Source of the DNA: Annulohypoxylon bovei var. microspora
Taxonomy: Eukaryota > Ascomycota > Sordariomycetes > Xylariales > Hypoxylaceae
Assembly (NCBI GenBank): GCA_022836615.1
Contig: MU405245.1
Coordinates: 1 to 64,000, forward strand
Direction of reading: 5' to 3'
Length of the DNA stretch: 64,000 nt
Part shown: in pieces, positions 34,397-46,346 of the stretch
Numbering within the stretch: the first letter of the stretch is position 1
Layout of the letters: every line of letters starts with the position of its first letter
Position numbers and translations under genes: made by a program
The notes under the pieces: generated by a model
Databases searched by the model: none
What the model was told of the DNA's origin: nothing
What the model saw: only the letters and a program-made list of their open reading frames with translations

Positions 34397-37300
34397 CTAA
34401 AAGTATAGCACCCTTTTCCCTGGAGTAGACGCTGGCGTTCCAGGTAGAAAGGTACCGGGCTTCCTAGACGGCGTGGTAGGCCCAACTGTCGTCCCGTCAA
34501 CCGGCGGGGTATCTGTTCTAGGGACGCTCCCTCCTGGGCTTACCCTGGCCGGGGGCTTGAAGTTAGAGGCGACGCCTTTCGCATAGATCTCCTGGAGCAT
34601 GGTGTCAAGAACTCCCGCCTCATCAAACTCCTGGTACTTGCGGTACAACTTCAAGGCGGTTCTAGCGTCCTCGATAGAATCGTGAGTGCTTAGCTGAATA
34701 TCTTCTTTCAGCAACGTGTGTGCGAGGAACTGCAAACTTAGTTTCCGAAGGCGCTCCTTAATGAAGAAGAGGTCGCTCGTGTCGATTACCTGCGACTTCG
34801 GCACGTGGATATTGATTACCCGGAAGTCCTGCTTTAAACCATGGCCTAGAAATTTGCACCCAAGGTTGAGGAGGATCCAGATCTTCTTATACGCAATTCT
34901 CAGCGGCACGAGGTTATGGCCTCTCTGCTGCGCCATGGTCACGTCCAAGTCTTCTGGGGTAATTCCGGAGTAAGAGGTTAGATAGTCGACGACCTTCTCC
35001 TTGATAGTGATATAATCGTCGATAAATGGAAGCCCTTCATCCATGCCTCCACCTCGCACGATAGATGTCCGAGCTAAAGCGTGCACGGTTGGTCGGATGA
35101 TTTTCGAGTCCCCGTCTGAATGCATTTCAACCTCCGGCTGCGAGATCTTCACGAATTCTGTATCTATCGCAACGATCGTATTTGGTCCAACCGGTTCGGT
35201 CTGCCGATCTAATGTTTGATACGTTTTGTCCGCTCGGTCGGCTCTGTTCAATGGTCAGCAAGATGATCAAGGCCTAATAGATTTAAGACTCACTGCAAAT
35301 CCAAGTATAGTAATCTAGAGTCTAGATTCTGTTTCCAGGTAGAGTCTAACTGATTATTGGCGGACTTCACTTGATACGTAAGAACAGACGGCGTCTTCCA
35401 GGATGTATTGAACGTCAACGCCTCCTGAGATGGAACCGGCTTGACGTGAAAATCATTAAATAGATACCATTGACTCTGTGCAGGAGCTGTTGGTGCGGAG
35501 TGAGCAACTGGCCCTATGTATTAGCTTCTCTGCTCTTTCAAAATTCCGAGACGGAAATCTTACTATTTGCCATGGCCACAAGATGGGACCTTTGTTGCTG
35601 GCCACCTTCGATGTTGACAGCTAAACCAGTTAAAGAATAAACTGTAATGTTGTGTATTCCTCGCTGCAGGTGCAGCTTTAAGTCTTCACCCTCGAAACAA
35701 AAGAATTGGCCGTTATCTACTATGACGCCGATTTCTTCCGGTAGCCACCCAGGGGTAGCCCAAAGCCGTCGGTGATCGTTATTGCTGATTGCAGTTGTGA
35801 GCATTAATACACTGGGCACTCTGTGTATAGTCTTTCGGGTGGCCAAAGTCTGGTATCTATGGCAGCTATTGCACCAACCCTTATTAGTGGTCTCTCTCTC
35901 GACGCTTGTCTTCAACACTTGAGAGAATGTAGTTCCTCGAATCCTCGGGTTCCTATGGCCGGGTTTCTACTTCAATGAGCTTCTGTTACGATGAACCTGT
36001 TAGGAACAAGCTGTACTTACACTCTGTGGGTACATTAATTCGTTCGCCATGGTATGATCCGGTTTAGTTGTTTCACTCCGACAATTCATGCAACGGATGG
36101 AGCTCGTTGCGGTCGTTTGGAACAGCTATAAATGTTAGTTAACACCATGCCCTTATATTTAGATGATAAATGTTTTTACCTCTTCAAATACCTCGGGACG
36201 CGGCGGTTCGGTAGCGTAGGGAGGGGTGTTATGGGCTATGAGGCTATAATTCTGAGTCGTCTGCCGGAGGAGGAACCTAGTCAACTGCTGCAACATTACA
36301 GTCCGAGACGCATGAGGTTCCTCTTCAAGTAGACCTAACTTCCCCGCTAATGAATTTTTGTTAGATTGTGCACAGTAGAAAACTGAGCAATGACTCACCT
36401 TCGGGATGATAGCTAAGGGTTTTCGTGAAGTTAGATGCCTGACAAGCCTCCCCTTCAGCTTTATGGAGCATATCAAAGAGGAATCCCAGTTCGCAGAGGA
36501 GGCATAATTCGTCAACGCAAGCTGTTGCCGCATGCTGGAGGGCAATATTTCGAATTAAGGGGGTATAGTGCATAACCTGCAGTAGTGGATTCGCATAGGC
36601 GTTAACAATATGATTCTGCAACCCTGAATACTGGGTTTTGTTGAAGTAACTAGCTTCTATATTAGCTTGTTCTCAACAAGAAAATCGAAGTAACATACCC
36701 GAAATCGAAATCGTCAATACCAAACTTGCTATACTTAATCTCAATGTTTTGGTATAACTCAGGGACCTCGATCTTGAGACTCTCGAGCTTGGTGTCTTGT
36801 AAAATCTGTGGGAATTCGGGGATAACTTCCTCGGGTGCTGGTGTTCCCGCCGGAGACTTGGCCGCCTCCCTCGCTTTTTCGCTTAAGAACTTGGGTGGCT
36901 TGAGAGAACTTTGAGGATTCTCGGCGTTGCGTGTATCCTCAACCTGGTTCCTCCGTAAAGGCCGGGTGTTCTTACCGAAGTAACCCCAATCTCTCTCTTG
37001 AAGGGTTGTTAAGAATTGCGCATCGATCTTGATAGGAGGGGCTCCGATCTCCGTCACCATATTGCTTGGCCATGCAGATAGCAATACTTCTCTATAGTAC
37101 GGCATACCAACAGTGCTCAATGGTCTAAGATCAAATTAGTAAATAGGCGCTATATCCTTGATTCACTATACTTACGTATCAGGAGTATCAAACTCAATCC
37201 GCGGCCCGGTCCCGGAATCAGCGGTTTCTATGGGTGTAGGAAATTCGGCGAAATGAATCTTGTTAGGGGAACCCCAAAGGTGGATATAACAATCGCCGTC

Positions 37301-38503
37301 TGCGAGGACGACAGCTTCACCTGAGGAAGCGATTTCTATCATTGAAAAGTAAGACAGACTATTTGCTTGACGCACATTGCTAGTGTTAGGATTCATAAGG
37401 TCAACCACATGCATCTGTCCAATCTGTGACATGACGATGCTAGTAGTAGACATCCGAGGATGCATGCGAACATAAGCAGCACCGGCTGGAAATGGAATGG
37501 GGGACATCGAGATCATATTCTTTAGATCGAAGACATTGACGAATGGGTCAGGCATATAATTACCCCCATGCCTTATAGAGTACCCGCAAGTCACTATAAA
37601 GTCGTGTTGCGCATCCATATCATTAATAGCAGCTGTGTGCGCATTCCAGACCTTGATGACCTGGAAGCTGACGGAGTCGATAATATGGACGGCACCAGTG
37701 GGGGTCGCGGCGCATATATATCGACTTCTTCTCATGATCGTGTACTTGTGTTCGGTCGGTATCTAAAAGCAACTATCAGTCGTATGGCCTTGATCCACGG
37801 TAGCTAATAGACAGTACCTGCTTAGAAATCTCGCCTTTATTTGTATCAATCACGAGCATCTTGTCTTGTTCGCCAGCAACCAGTATTTCGGCGGTGCCTT
37901 TTGATGTGAAGCTCATGCACCGCAGTTCTTGCATGTCATCGTGCCTGTTATTTCCCCTTAATGAGTATTTCCATAACACCTGCTTATAAAGGGAGGAATC
38001 TAACCTAAGTGACCATAAAGGCGGGCCTCTTCTCAATGCCATATGTACGCCACGGGAGCCGAGGGCTATAACTCCCTTATCGTTAAAGAGTATCTGTCGG
38101 ACCGGGCCATCTTGGGAGGTATGGGCCTTAAAGGATGTATACGGCTGTAGTTTCGTCCCGTAAAATGAGGATACTCGACCCTAAACTAACTATCAGCATG
38201 GTGTTGAGGAGTTGTAGTCGACACCAAGGGGTTTATACATATTCATTGCCAGTCCATAGAAGCTCTTGGCTCGTATCGAAAGCTAGGACTGTGACAGGCG
38301 TCGGCATCGCCCGGAGACCGGGCGGTGGGAAAGGTATGCGCGCAACCTATTAACCGAAAATAGTGTCAGCCTTGCACTCTATCAAGTATCCACGAATATG
38401 TTGCGACAAGTTATTGAGACTACATAGTTGGTATCATGCGTCCACATTTTTGCGACTGAGATTTAGTGTAGTAAATACTTGCCTCGTCCCAATCCCCGTC
38501 CAT
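34397..38503 (-). CDS. PAN2: PAN2, catalytic subunit of the PAN deadenylase
   Basis: Pan2 with Pan3 shortens mRNA poly(A) tails in the cytoplasm. Twelve exons on the minus strand encode 1,001 residues: 38483..38503, 38239..38346, 38005..38180, 37818..37944, 37176..37762, 36699..37124, 36399..36649, 36180..36346, 36021..36125, 35564..35966, 35294..35513 and 34397..35243. The N-terminal WD40 region includes LAFDTSQELLWTGNEY, RCMSFTSKGTAEILVAGEQD and RSRYICAATPTGAVHI. A pseudo-ubiquitin-hydrolase domain with CxxC pairs (RCMNCRSE, WCNSCHRY) follows. The C-terminal DEDD nuclease retains all its acidic residues: VAIDTEFV, GHGLKQDFRVIN and HDSIEDARTALKLY. The first exon encodes only seven residues (MDGDWDE) and is joined by a GC-AG intron. 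Every join restores a conserved family segment. It is slightly shorter than typical (about 1,100). Confidence 0.93.
38347..38482 (-). other. GC-AG intron in PAN2
   Basis: The donor on the minus strand is GAG/GCAAGT, the classical GC-AG consensus, and the acceptor is TAG before GTTGCGCGC. The join gives MDGDWDEVARIPFPPPG, the conserved Pan2 N-terminus. At 136 bp it is more than twice the size of the other PAN2 introns (49-60 bp). Confidence 0.82.
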
Positions 38504-39257
38504 CTTGGCGGATTTCTCATCGTCGAATAAATACCATTAGAGGAGTATTTGTCTTCCAGATTGGAAGCTCGAATCGCGTGTCGCGTATGTATATGAAACT
38601 TGGTATGGAAAGAGTAGAAGTTCCGCATGTCATTCAAAGTTATCCCACTTTGAATTCTTAGGTGGATTTACATATTGACGTTAGCGGCTAACGCTAGTTT
38701 ATACGGTTTATTGAACCTTGTACCGTATTAATAGCTAAATAACAATACTAAACAATACAGCGTACAATACGGCCATTAGGTCACACATCCCCCATCTTTC
38801 TTCTAATTAGCCGAGATTCTTCCACCCCCAAACACTGTGAGTTCCAATTGTATCTAGGTATTCTGATTAATCATTCATAGGAAGAAATAGATTTTACAAC
38901 TACGATCACAATTTAGGAGAGAACATCATTCTATCATATCCTGTTCCTTTATTTACTAGAAAGAAAAAATTCTAGTCGAGTCTGATTGTAATTCTTCCAT
39001 CATCGAACCTTGCTTCACAAGTCCTTTCATTGATCCATTGTGCGCGGTTGTTCGGTACCCCTGCATTCAATTTGTATGCCCAGTTCTCCATCTAGAGCTG
39101 TCTCATACTTTCCCGTCCGGTGTATTGTTGCGGATCGACGTACCAATCATTCCACAGATGCGTCGTTACCCAAGTAGATATGCCAAAAAACGATGCTCAA
39201 CTCCTAACTGGTAAAGATGAAAATGATATAGAAAAGATGCCGCGAAGCGCTTTACTT
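38504..39257. other. Intergenic region between PAN2 and PEPCK
   Basis: These 754 bp hold the PAN2 promoter and the PEPCK 3' region. It is AT-rich with no gene-like frame. Confidence 0.5.
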
Positions 39258-41936
39258 TTAAACAACTGGTCCTGCCGCCTTAACATCGTCGGTGGCTTCT
39301 GATTCGTACTTCTTAAAGTTCTCGATGAACAGCCCGCCTAGCTTCTTGACCTCTTGGTTGAAGCTGTCTGTTCCCGCAGTCCATGCAGTCTTAGGGTTAA
39401 GCAGCTCGGCGGGGACGCCAGGGCACGACGTGGGAACCTGGAGGTTGAAGACATCATAGGTCTCGTACTGGGACTTCGCGAGATCACCGGAGTGGATGGC
39501 ATCCAGGATGGCACGTGTGTACTTGAGCGGGCAACGCTTGCCGCCGTGGACGTAACCGGCACCAACCCAGCCGGTGTTCAAGAGCCAGGCATTGGCAGAG
39601 TGCTTTTCTATCTTGTCCGCTAGCATCTTGGCGTATCTCATGGGGTGGAGGGCAAGGAAGGGCTGAGCGAAGCAAGACGAGAAGGTCGCTTGAGGTTCTG
39701 TTACACCGTCCTCAGTTCCGGCCATCTTGGAAGTGTAGCCAGAAATGAAATGGAACATGGTCTGAGCGCTGTCGAGCTTCGATATCGGTGGCAATACACC
39801 ACGGGCATCACAAGTCAACAGAATGATGTTGCTTGGGTGGTTTTCCGATAAGCAGGGAATCTTAGCGTTGCTAATGTATTCGATGGGGTACGCGCTACAG
39901 TCTTGTTAGTCTCACATTCACTAACACGTCAGTGTGGTAACGTCAACTTACCATCTCGTGTTCTCGGTAAGGGTGGCATCGTCGTAGTCAACCTCTCGGG
40001 TCTCTTGGTCGAATACAACATTCTCAAGGACGGAGCCGAAACGAATGGCGCCGAAAATATCAGGTTCCTTCTCGGCCGAGAGGCCAATGCACTTGGCATA
40101 GCAACCACCCTCGATGTTGAAGACACCCCGTTCACTCCAGCAGTGCTCGTCGTCACCAATCAGAGCTCGGTTAGGGTCGGCTGATAGAGTGGTCTTGCCG
40201 GTACCGGATAAGCCGAAGAAAAGCGTGACGTCTCCATTTTTGCCTTCGTTTGCGGACGAGTGAAGGGTAAGTACGTTGTGAATTATGGGCATCTCGTAAA
40301 ACAATACGGTGAAGACACCCTTCTTCATCTCGCCTGCGTACTCAGTTCCGAGGATAACCATCTCCTTTTCGGCGAAGTTAATGGCGACTGAAGTTCCCGA
40401 GGTCATTCCTTCAGTGTATCTGTTGGCTGGGAAACTTCCGGCATTGTAGATTGTGTAATCAGGGTGGAAATGCTCGAGCTCTTCCCGTGGGGGGCGGATG
40501 AGCATGTTACGCATGAACAAGGCATGGTAGGCACGAGCACAGATAACTCGAACACGGATTCGGTACTTCTCATCCCAGCCTGCATAACCGTCGATGACAT
40601 AGATTCTCGTTCGAGTGTTTAGATAATCAACTGCACGTTCACGGTTGATTTTCCAGACCTAAATAAAAAGCCGTCATGTTAGCGATCGTGAGTCCTAACC
40701 AAATCGAGATGAAGATAAATATAGCACGTGAGAATCTGGGAGTCTAGAATTCGGTGGGGCTGAAATAGCCCGGCTTAGTGGAAGCGCGGGGTGCAGGAAA
40801 TCCATTGCCGGATCTGAGCCGAGCATTCCAGGATAGCCCCTTATGACGCCAATGACAGGGGTCGGCTCTAGCAACGAATCTAGGCCATTGACCATATGAC
40901 ATCCCCAGAAATGCGTGATTCAGCTTTAGTCCAGCCAATTGGACTAACAGCTAGCAAGGACCACGATTGTCGAAGATGGACTAGAAAATTTGTGACGTAA
41001 AGAAATTGTCATAGGGTGATGGTCTCGGTCATCGTAAGGTTTGCTCCTTGGATGCGGGCAGGGTAGATGCAGAAGCAAGCGACGGGAAGGAAATAGAAAC
41101 TCGCTGATGACGCCCCAGCATAGTAAAAAAATAAGGACAATGACAGTCTTACCTCGGGAGCCATTGGTTTGTTTACGGGTCCCCACCAGACATCCTTTTC
41201 TGATGACGGCTCCCTGACGATTCTCTTATCTGAGGGTGATCGACCAGTCTTCGCACCGGAGTAGGCTGTCAAGGCACCGCTCGATGAAATGGCTGAGCCC
41301 ATCTCGTATACCTTTAGAGTCCATTAGCATGTGTTCGGAGCTGGTCGCGTGACCCGATTTAAGGGGCTAACTTACAAGGGCATCTTCGTACAAGGCGGCA
41401 ACTGAGGGGTTGGGAATCTACAGTTTTGTTAATTACACTGTTAATAGTCTTGGATGTTTATTACGACTCACAATAGCGACTCTGTCATAGTCGATGTGTG
41501 CCTTCTCATGTAGCTCCTCCTCTATATCGGGTGTTAGTGGACCGGCGAACAAAGCCATTAAAATCAAATGCCTGTGATTTGAGTTCGGGCGTCTCTCGTA
41601 CCTAGTTCTGTGTGTTCCCTTTCATGGTGAGGTCTACAAAGGATTCTTGTTAGAAGTGAGGTTCTATCTGGTGTTGAGGAAGATGAGGAAGAAGCTGCTT
41701 ACTCTACACCACCAGGGTGAAGGGCGGTCTTGTTGACTTTGTTATTGGCAATCACTGATAACGCAGTTAGATTTCCGATGTTGAATACTCGTAAAATGCG
41801 GTTTTCTCAAGGCTAGCTTACTCTTGCTGTGCTGGAGGAGAGAGTGGGAGTGTCCGTTGGTGAGTTGCTGAGACTTGGGGCCTTTTACAGATGGATCAGT
41901 GTAGGGAGAAGCGGTTCTCAGGACTGGGTCGGCCAT
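39258..41936 (-). CDS. PCK1: Phosphoenolpyruvate carboxykinase (ATP)
   Basis: It converts oxaloacetate plus ATP to PEP, the entry step of gluconeogenesis in the cytosol. Eight exons on the minus strand encode 597 residues: 41822..41936, 41703..41754, 41602..41633, 41472..41521, 41376..41417, 41153..41311, 39952..40658 and 39258..39894. Motifs include AINFAEKEMVILGTEYAGEMKKG, the P-loop GLSGTGKTTLSADP near residue 300, the metal and kinase-2 site IGDDEHCWSERGVFNIEGGCYAK, and ENTRCAYPIEYISNA across the last splice. The C-terminal substrate and adenine sites follow (WLLNTGWVGAGY, KRCPLKYTRAILDAI). The 5' part is cut into very small exons (32-52 nt), and intron 6 is 494 bp against 54-80 bp for the rest. 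The gene is normally repressed by glucose in fungi. Both features could relate to regulation, which is inference. No defects are seen. Confidence 0.94.
40659..41152 (-). other. Unusually long intron (494 bp) of PEPCK
   Basis: The donor is GTAAGACT after CCCGAG, and the acceptor is TTTATTTAG before GTCTGGAAAATC. The flanking exons join phase 0 at MAPE/VWKINRERAVDY, a conserved PEPCK segment. No frame inside it resembles a protein. Confidence 0.85.
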
Positions 41937-44900
41937 GGTTCTTAAGGTTGACAAGTTTCGGGATACGATATGACTATAATAGCTTATAGGATAGTTCCAG
42001 CCGAAGACTGATGGGGAATATGGAGCTTTGGTTTGATTAAATGGGGTAGCAGACGAAACGCCGGCAATGCATGTTAACTTAAGGTAACTTTTCGGTCTGC
42101 TAGTCATGGACCTGACCCGAGGATATATAGGAAAGATGGAAGCAGTGGAGATGACGAAGTTTGAACGAGACATTCCACTGGCCAGTAACCGTCGCTGTCA
42201 TTGATTAGGCACTGAGGCACGAATTCAAACCGGAACAATCCACCCTGCATCATCGGGAAGGGCGAGCTGAACCAGGGCTTCCTTTGTTTTCTTGTCTCGG
42301 TACGCTAGCAAGGAATCGTGGAGTGGCGTAGCGTAAAGTCATCAAAGATCTTGCTAGTTTGTGTAAGGATTAGTCTGCCGGATTGCGGATTGCGAATTGC
42401 GGATTCCAAGTTACAAGCATCGAGAGAGGTTGAAAGTTGGTGTGTGGTGTCATATGCAATTGAGTTTCGTTCCATTCCGTTTTTTCCCTCAGCCTCTCCT
42501 AACCCCTGCAATGATCTACGCCTATCAATATTCGGCCTAGATTTTATCCTACGATCGTTTTCGTCGCAAGTACTTACATACATACATACATACCTAGGTA
42601 AGTACATACACTGGAACATGATGATCTACCTTAATCTACTTAACGTAGCACGGAATCACGATGCTTGTATCTACCCTAATAACTACCTACTTGATCTGGA
42701 CACTTGATGTTCTATAAAAGTTTCCAGAAAATTATCTTGCCTAAATTGTTGTTACATGATGTGACTAAAATATGCACGAAGAGGAAAATTTGTATCAGGG
42801 GAAATGGAAGTTGGAGAAGCGGCAAACGGTGGCGGCGGGGTAGCCAATTGGGTATGGGCAATACATCAGTACATGTGTCTACGTACAATACTTCCCCGTT
42901 CTCCTATCAGCCCCACACATGGGATTTCCATATGGGTAGACCCGGTACGGGAGCGAGGGGCAAGGGATACCACGATACCGTCATGAACCTCGGGCAACTT
43001 TTGTACGAGAATTAAATGAAATTAAGATCCGGCTCTATTCCTAGTTGTCAACTTCAGATAAGCTAATATGGTGAGGATACTAGTAAGGTCAGTAAGGTAC
43101 AAACCTACCTAAGTATCTACATAGTTGTTGGCAATAAGGCAACAGAAGAGCTACCTAGGTATTTTGCTAAATGCGTCTAACTAGAAGTCCTAGAGACTAT
43201 CATAAGCGGTGTCACGAGAGCAGGTATATCGATCAATCCTTCTCATATATTGCTATGTAACTACACGCATAACACTAGGAAATCGACGTTGCAGCTCGAT
43301 CCTCGGTTTTCCGTGATCTTCCCTTCGAATATTACCTTCCCGAACACTCTACGAAACATGTGAATTTTCATCGTAGATATGCCACCGACTGAAACCTACT
43401 TAGGTCTCGACGAGCCTTCTGATATTGGGAAGTAGTTGGCTATAACCCCTGCATGTGTACACGAATAACAACCCGAATCTTTCCATGCGTTCAACTATGC
43501 ATGAAGATCATTCGGTACTTGGGTAAGGTCTTTTTGAGCCGCCAAGATTCATAGGTAGGTAGATACATGATGCAACCAGGAGAACGGACGCGGCTCGGGC
43601 TGTACTGCGCAATCGCCCTTGCATCGCATATCTGCGCCCGACATGCATTTCATGAAATCTAGGATCGTTCAGGAAACATGTACATATCTAGCCCCCTTCG
43701 CCCCGTAGACATACCGAAGTTCATCCCGCGATTGGGCTAGTTAAATTGTCACTTATTCCGACTTCTTCCGTCCTTCTGGGGAATTCTGGGTCCCTAAACA
43801 AAGAACTATCATGATGAAGTCTGGGGTACCAAGAAATGACAAGATTCTTAGACCCCAGACTAGTCTCGTTACGTAAACGGAAGAGTGTCCAAGCCACAGT
43901 GGAGAAGCGGGATCACGATGCCCTCATTCTTCAACTGGGTTGTACGACGTAATGAATGATACCTTAAGCCGAAGCTTACGAGAAAATCCGGAGAACCACG
44001 TGAAGCCCCGTCATAATTACTAGGGATATGAAGTGCGATCATCCAGTAATCATCTTCCAAGTCTTGCGCCAGGGCAGAAGGGGCAGTTAACCGATATCAA
44101 ATATGTACTCCAATCAGCATCGGGATAATATGGATTGTCTTTCGTAAAGTCATCAAGCGCTAACGGGCGCTAAAGCCAAGAACCTCTAATAGTTCTTTTG
44201 CAGTATCGGGAAGAATCGGGTCGGTGATAACGTAATACCTGAAAGCCACAATGGCTAGACCTATCTTCTAGACCACGGTCGAGACTACCCCGGAAAATAG
44301 TGGGGCTCCGTTCGGCCGGATAGACTTACGGATCCGGTCCGACCCGCGACCCAACGACATTTCCACCGAACTATACCTTCCAGCGTCTCACCGCTCCGTT
44401 CCGTTCGTAGCGGTGAGCCGGTTGTCGTAGAGTACAATTAACTTAGGGCAGATTCTCTTTCAATAATGATCATATAATTGTTAACCAATGTACCTATTGT
44501 CACGATGCGAACCATAGGCAAGGGGTGCAGCGATGTTGTTACGCAAGGAGCTCTAAGTCTACTAGTACAGGTCGAGGTATTCTTTTGATTGGCAGCTGTC
44601 TTCAGACAGGGTCTAATAAGTCGGTAGAGGTTGTTCACTTAACTATTAACTAATCAGAAACTAGGTAGCTTCTGTGGGTGGCGCTGGGCTGATACTTCTA
44701 AGTGCTTAGGTATGTGCTACTTGATAAACCCCGCCTGAAGACAACTGCCAATTGAGGGGATACATACAGGAATAGCTCTTTGTCTATGCTGTGTCAGAAC
44801 CAGTTACCAACAGGTCTTCTTCCCGGTGAACCCAACCTCTGACGGGCTGAACTCCGATCTACCCAGACCTCCGATGACTAATCTGCGAACAGGCCAGACC

Positions 44901-45202
44901 CCCGACATTACTTACCTAACCACAGGCTGATCAGCTGGGATATTCATACTAAAGGTACTAGGTTAGCTCATGAATCATTTGAGTTAGTGGTCAAAGAGAA
45001 AATGTAATATATGTTGGCAGTAATGGAATTTTACTGGTCCGTGCGAGCTGTGTGGCTCGTGGGGTAGCTTGTGTGGCTTGTGCCATACAAGTTATGTTTG
45101 TTCTTGGGAGAAAAGTATGGATTTTGTACGTTTGCAACAACAAGATAGCCGTAATACATCACAGGGTATTACACCGCAAAGCGACGTGACCTACTGCCTT
45201 CA

Positions 45203-45226
45203 ATATATATATATATATATATATAT
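45203..45226. repeat. (AT)n microsatellite
   Basis: An uninterrupted AT dinucleotide run lies 16 bp before a telomere-like repeat. Confidence 0.9.
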
Positions 45227-45242
45227 GAATGTTGCACCCCAA

Positions 45243-45264
45243 TCCTAACCCTAGCCCTAACCCT
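45243..45264. repeat. Interstitial telomere-like repeat
   Basis: CCTAACCCTAGCCCTAACCC contains about three and a half CCCTAA units, one changed to CCCTAG. CCCTAA is the complement of the usual fungal telomere unit TTAGGG. Confidence 0.75.
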
Positions 45265-46346
45265 GATAACATTGGTTGTTGAAGGCTTGCTGTTAGCTAT
45301 AGGAACATGTGGCTATTGGCGCTTAAGCATATCAAAGACTCTTAGGACTGAAGACTCCTTCATATATATCTGGCGGCTCTCTGGCGGAGAATTCTTAGCC
45401 GTCGTTCTTAAGACTTATGGTGCGCTGTCAATCAGCGGGGTTTCCTCTACCTAACATGATCGAGAGACAACGTACTGGGTCAATTGCAAGTAAAGTTACA
45501 AACGGCTGTTAACTGAGATATTTTCATAAAGAATGCTATATTAGCTAGCAGCATGAATGAAATTTATTGTGGTTGACGTCGCCGCTATCATAAAATTGTA
45601 TTTAGCTGAGTGACAATTGTGAGGCCCAATTCCGATTTTACTAAGGGGACGATATCGTAGCTTGGAGGGAGGTCTCCCTTCACCGCTTATTAATCGCGTC
45701 TGTAGAAATCGTAAGGCAATAGCACGGGTAAGCTAGAATTTGGGAGTTATTTCCATTGGCAGTGCCTCGCTAGGATTGATCATGGGCACGTAAAACGGCA
45801 TTGTAGGTATTAATAGGTGGGTTAGAAATTGCGCCCTTCAGCCCTACACGTGTATTAACCTGGAAGTGAGACTCTTTCTCGCTATCGCGTTCGCCAAGTC
45901 CCTTTTTAAAAAGCCCGGTGCATGAGCTCTATCGCGTATTAGGACTAGTGCGGCGACTGGACATGCATCTTGGTAAATTAAAGTATGGGGCACCAGCTGC
46001 GGCAGATCCTTCAACAGCTGAAATGAGCTGGTAGGGCGCTGAATGTAGACACGAAACCGAGAACGATAGACGATAGTTGCTTTCAGCTACGGCACAGCCG
46101 CTTCCATGGCCTCACTTGCAGACCAGCCACCTATGTCTTCCCCGGAAATTCATTCCACATGTAGTCTTGATAGTCAGAGGGTCGACGTAAGCTATCATAT
46201 AGGACTTATGACGATAGCTTCAGAAATTAATATAAAATGTCTTCGATCTGCTCGCTGTTGTGTTTCTCCTTGGCAAGACAGGACGACAGCCTACCAGATC
46301 CAGTGCAGCATCTGAGCCTTATTTACAGAGCCAATATTCTTCCACA

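Larger units (their letters stand above)
41937..46346. other. 4.4-kb gene-free region at the core/accessory boundary
   Basis: The PEPCK promoter lies at the left. The rest is AT-rich and without supported genes. It contains CCTAGGTA-type motifs (42586-42604, 43107-43160, 43552-43566), an AT microsatellite (45203-45226) and a telomere-like CCCTAA repeat (45243-45264). Confidence 0.55.

Noticed and set aside
40695..40938. Short minus-strand frames inside PEPCK intron 6
   Set aside because: They resemble no family and lie between clean splice sites that join a conserved PEPCK segment.
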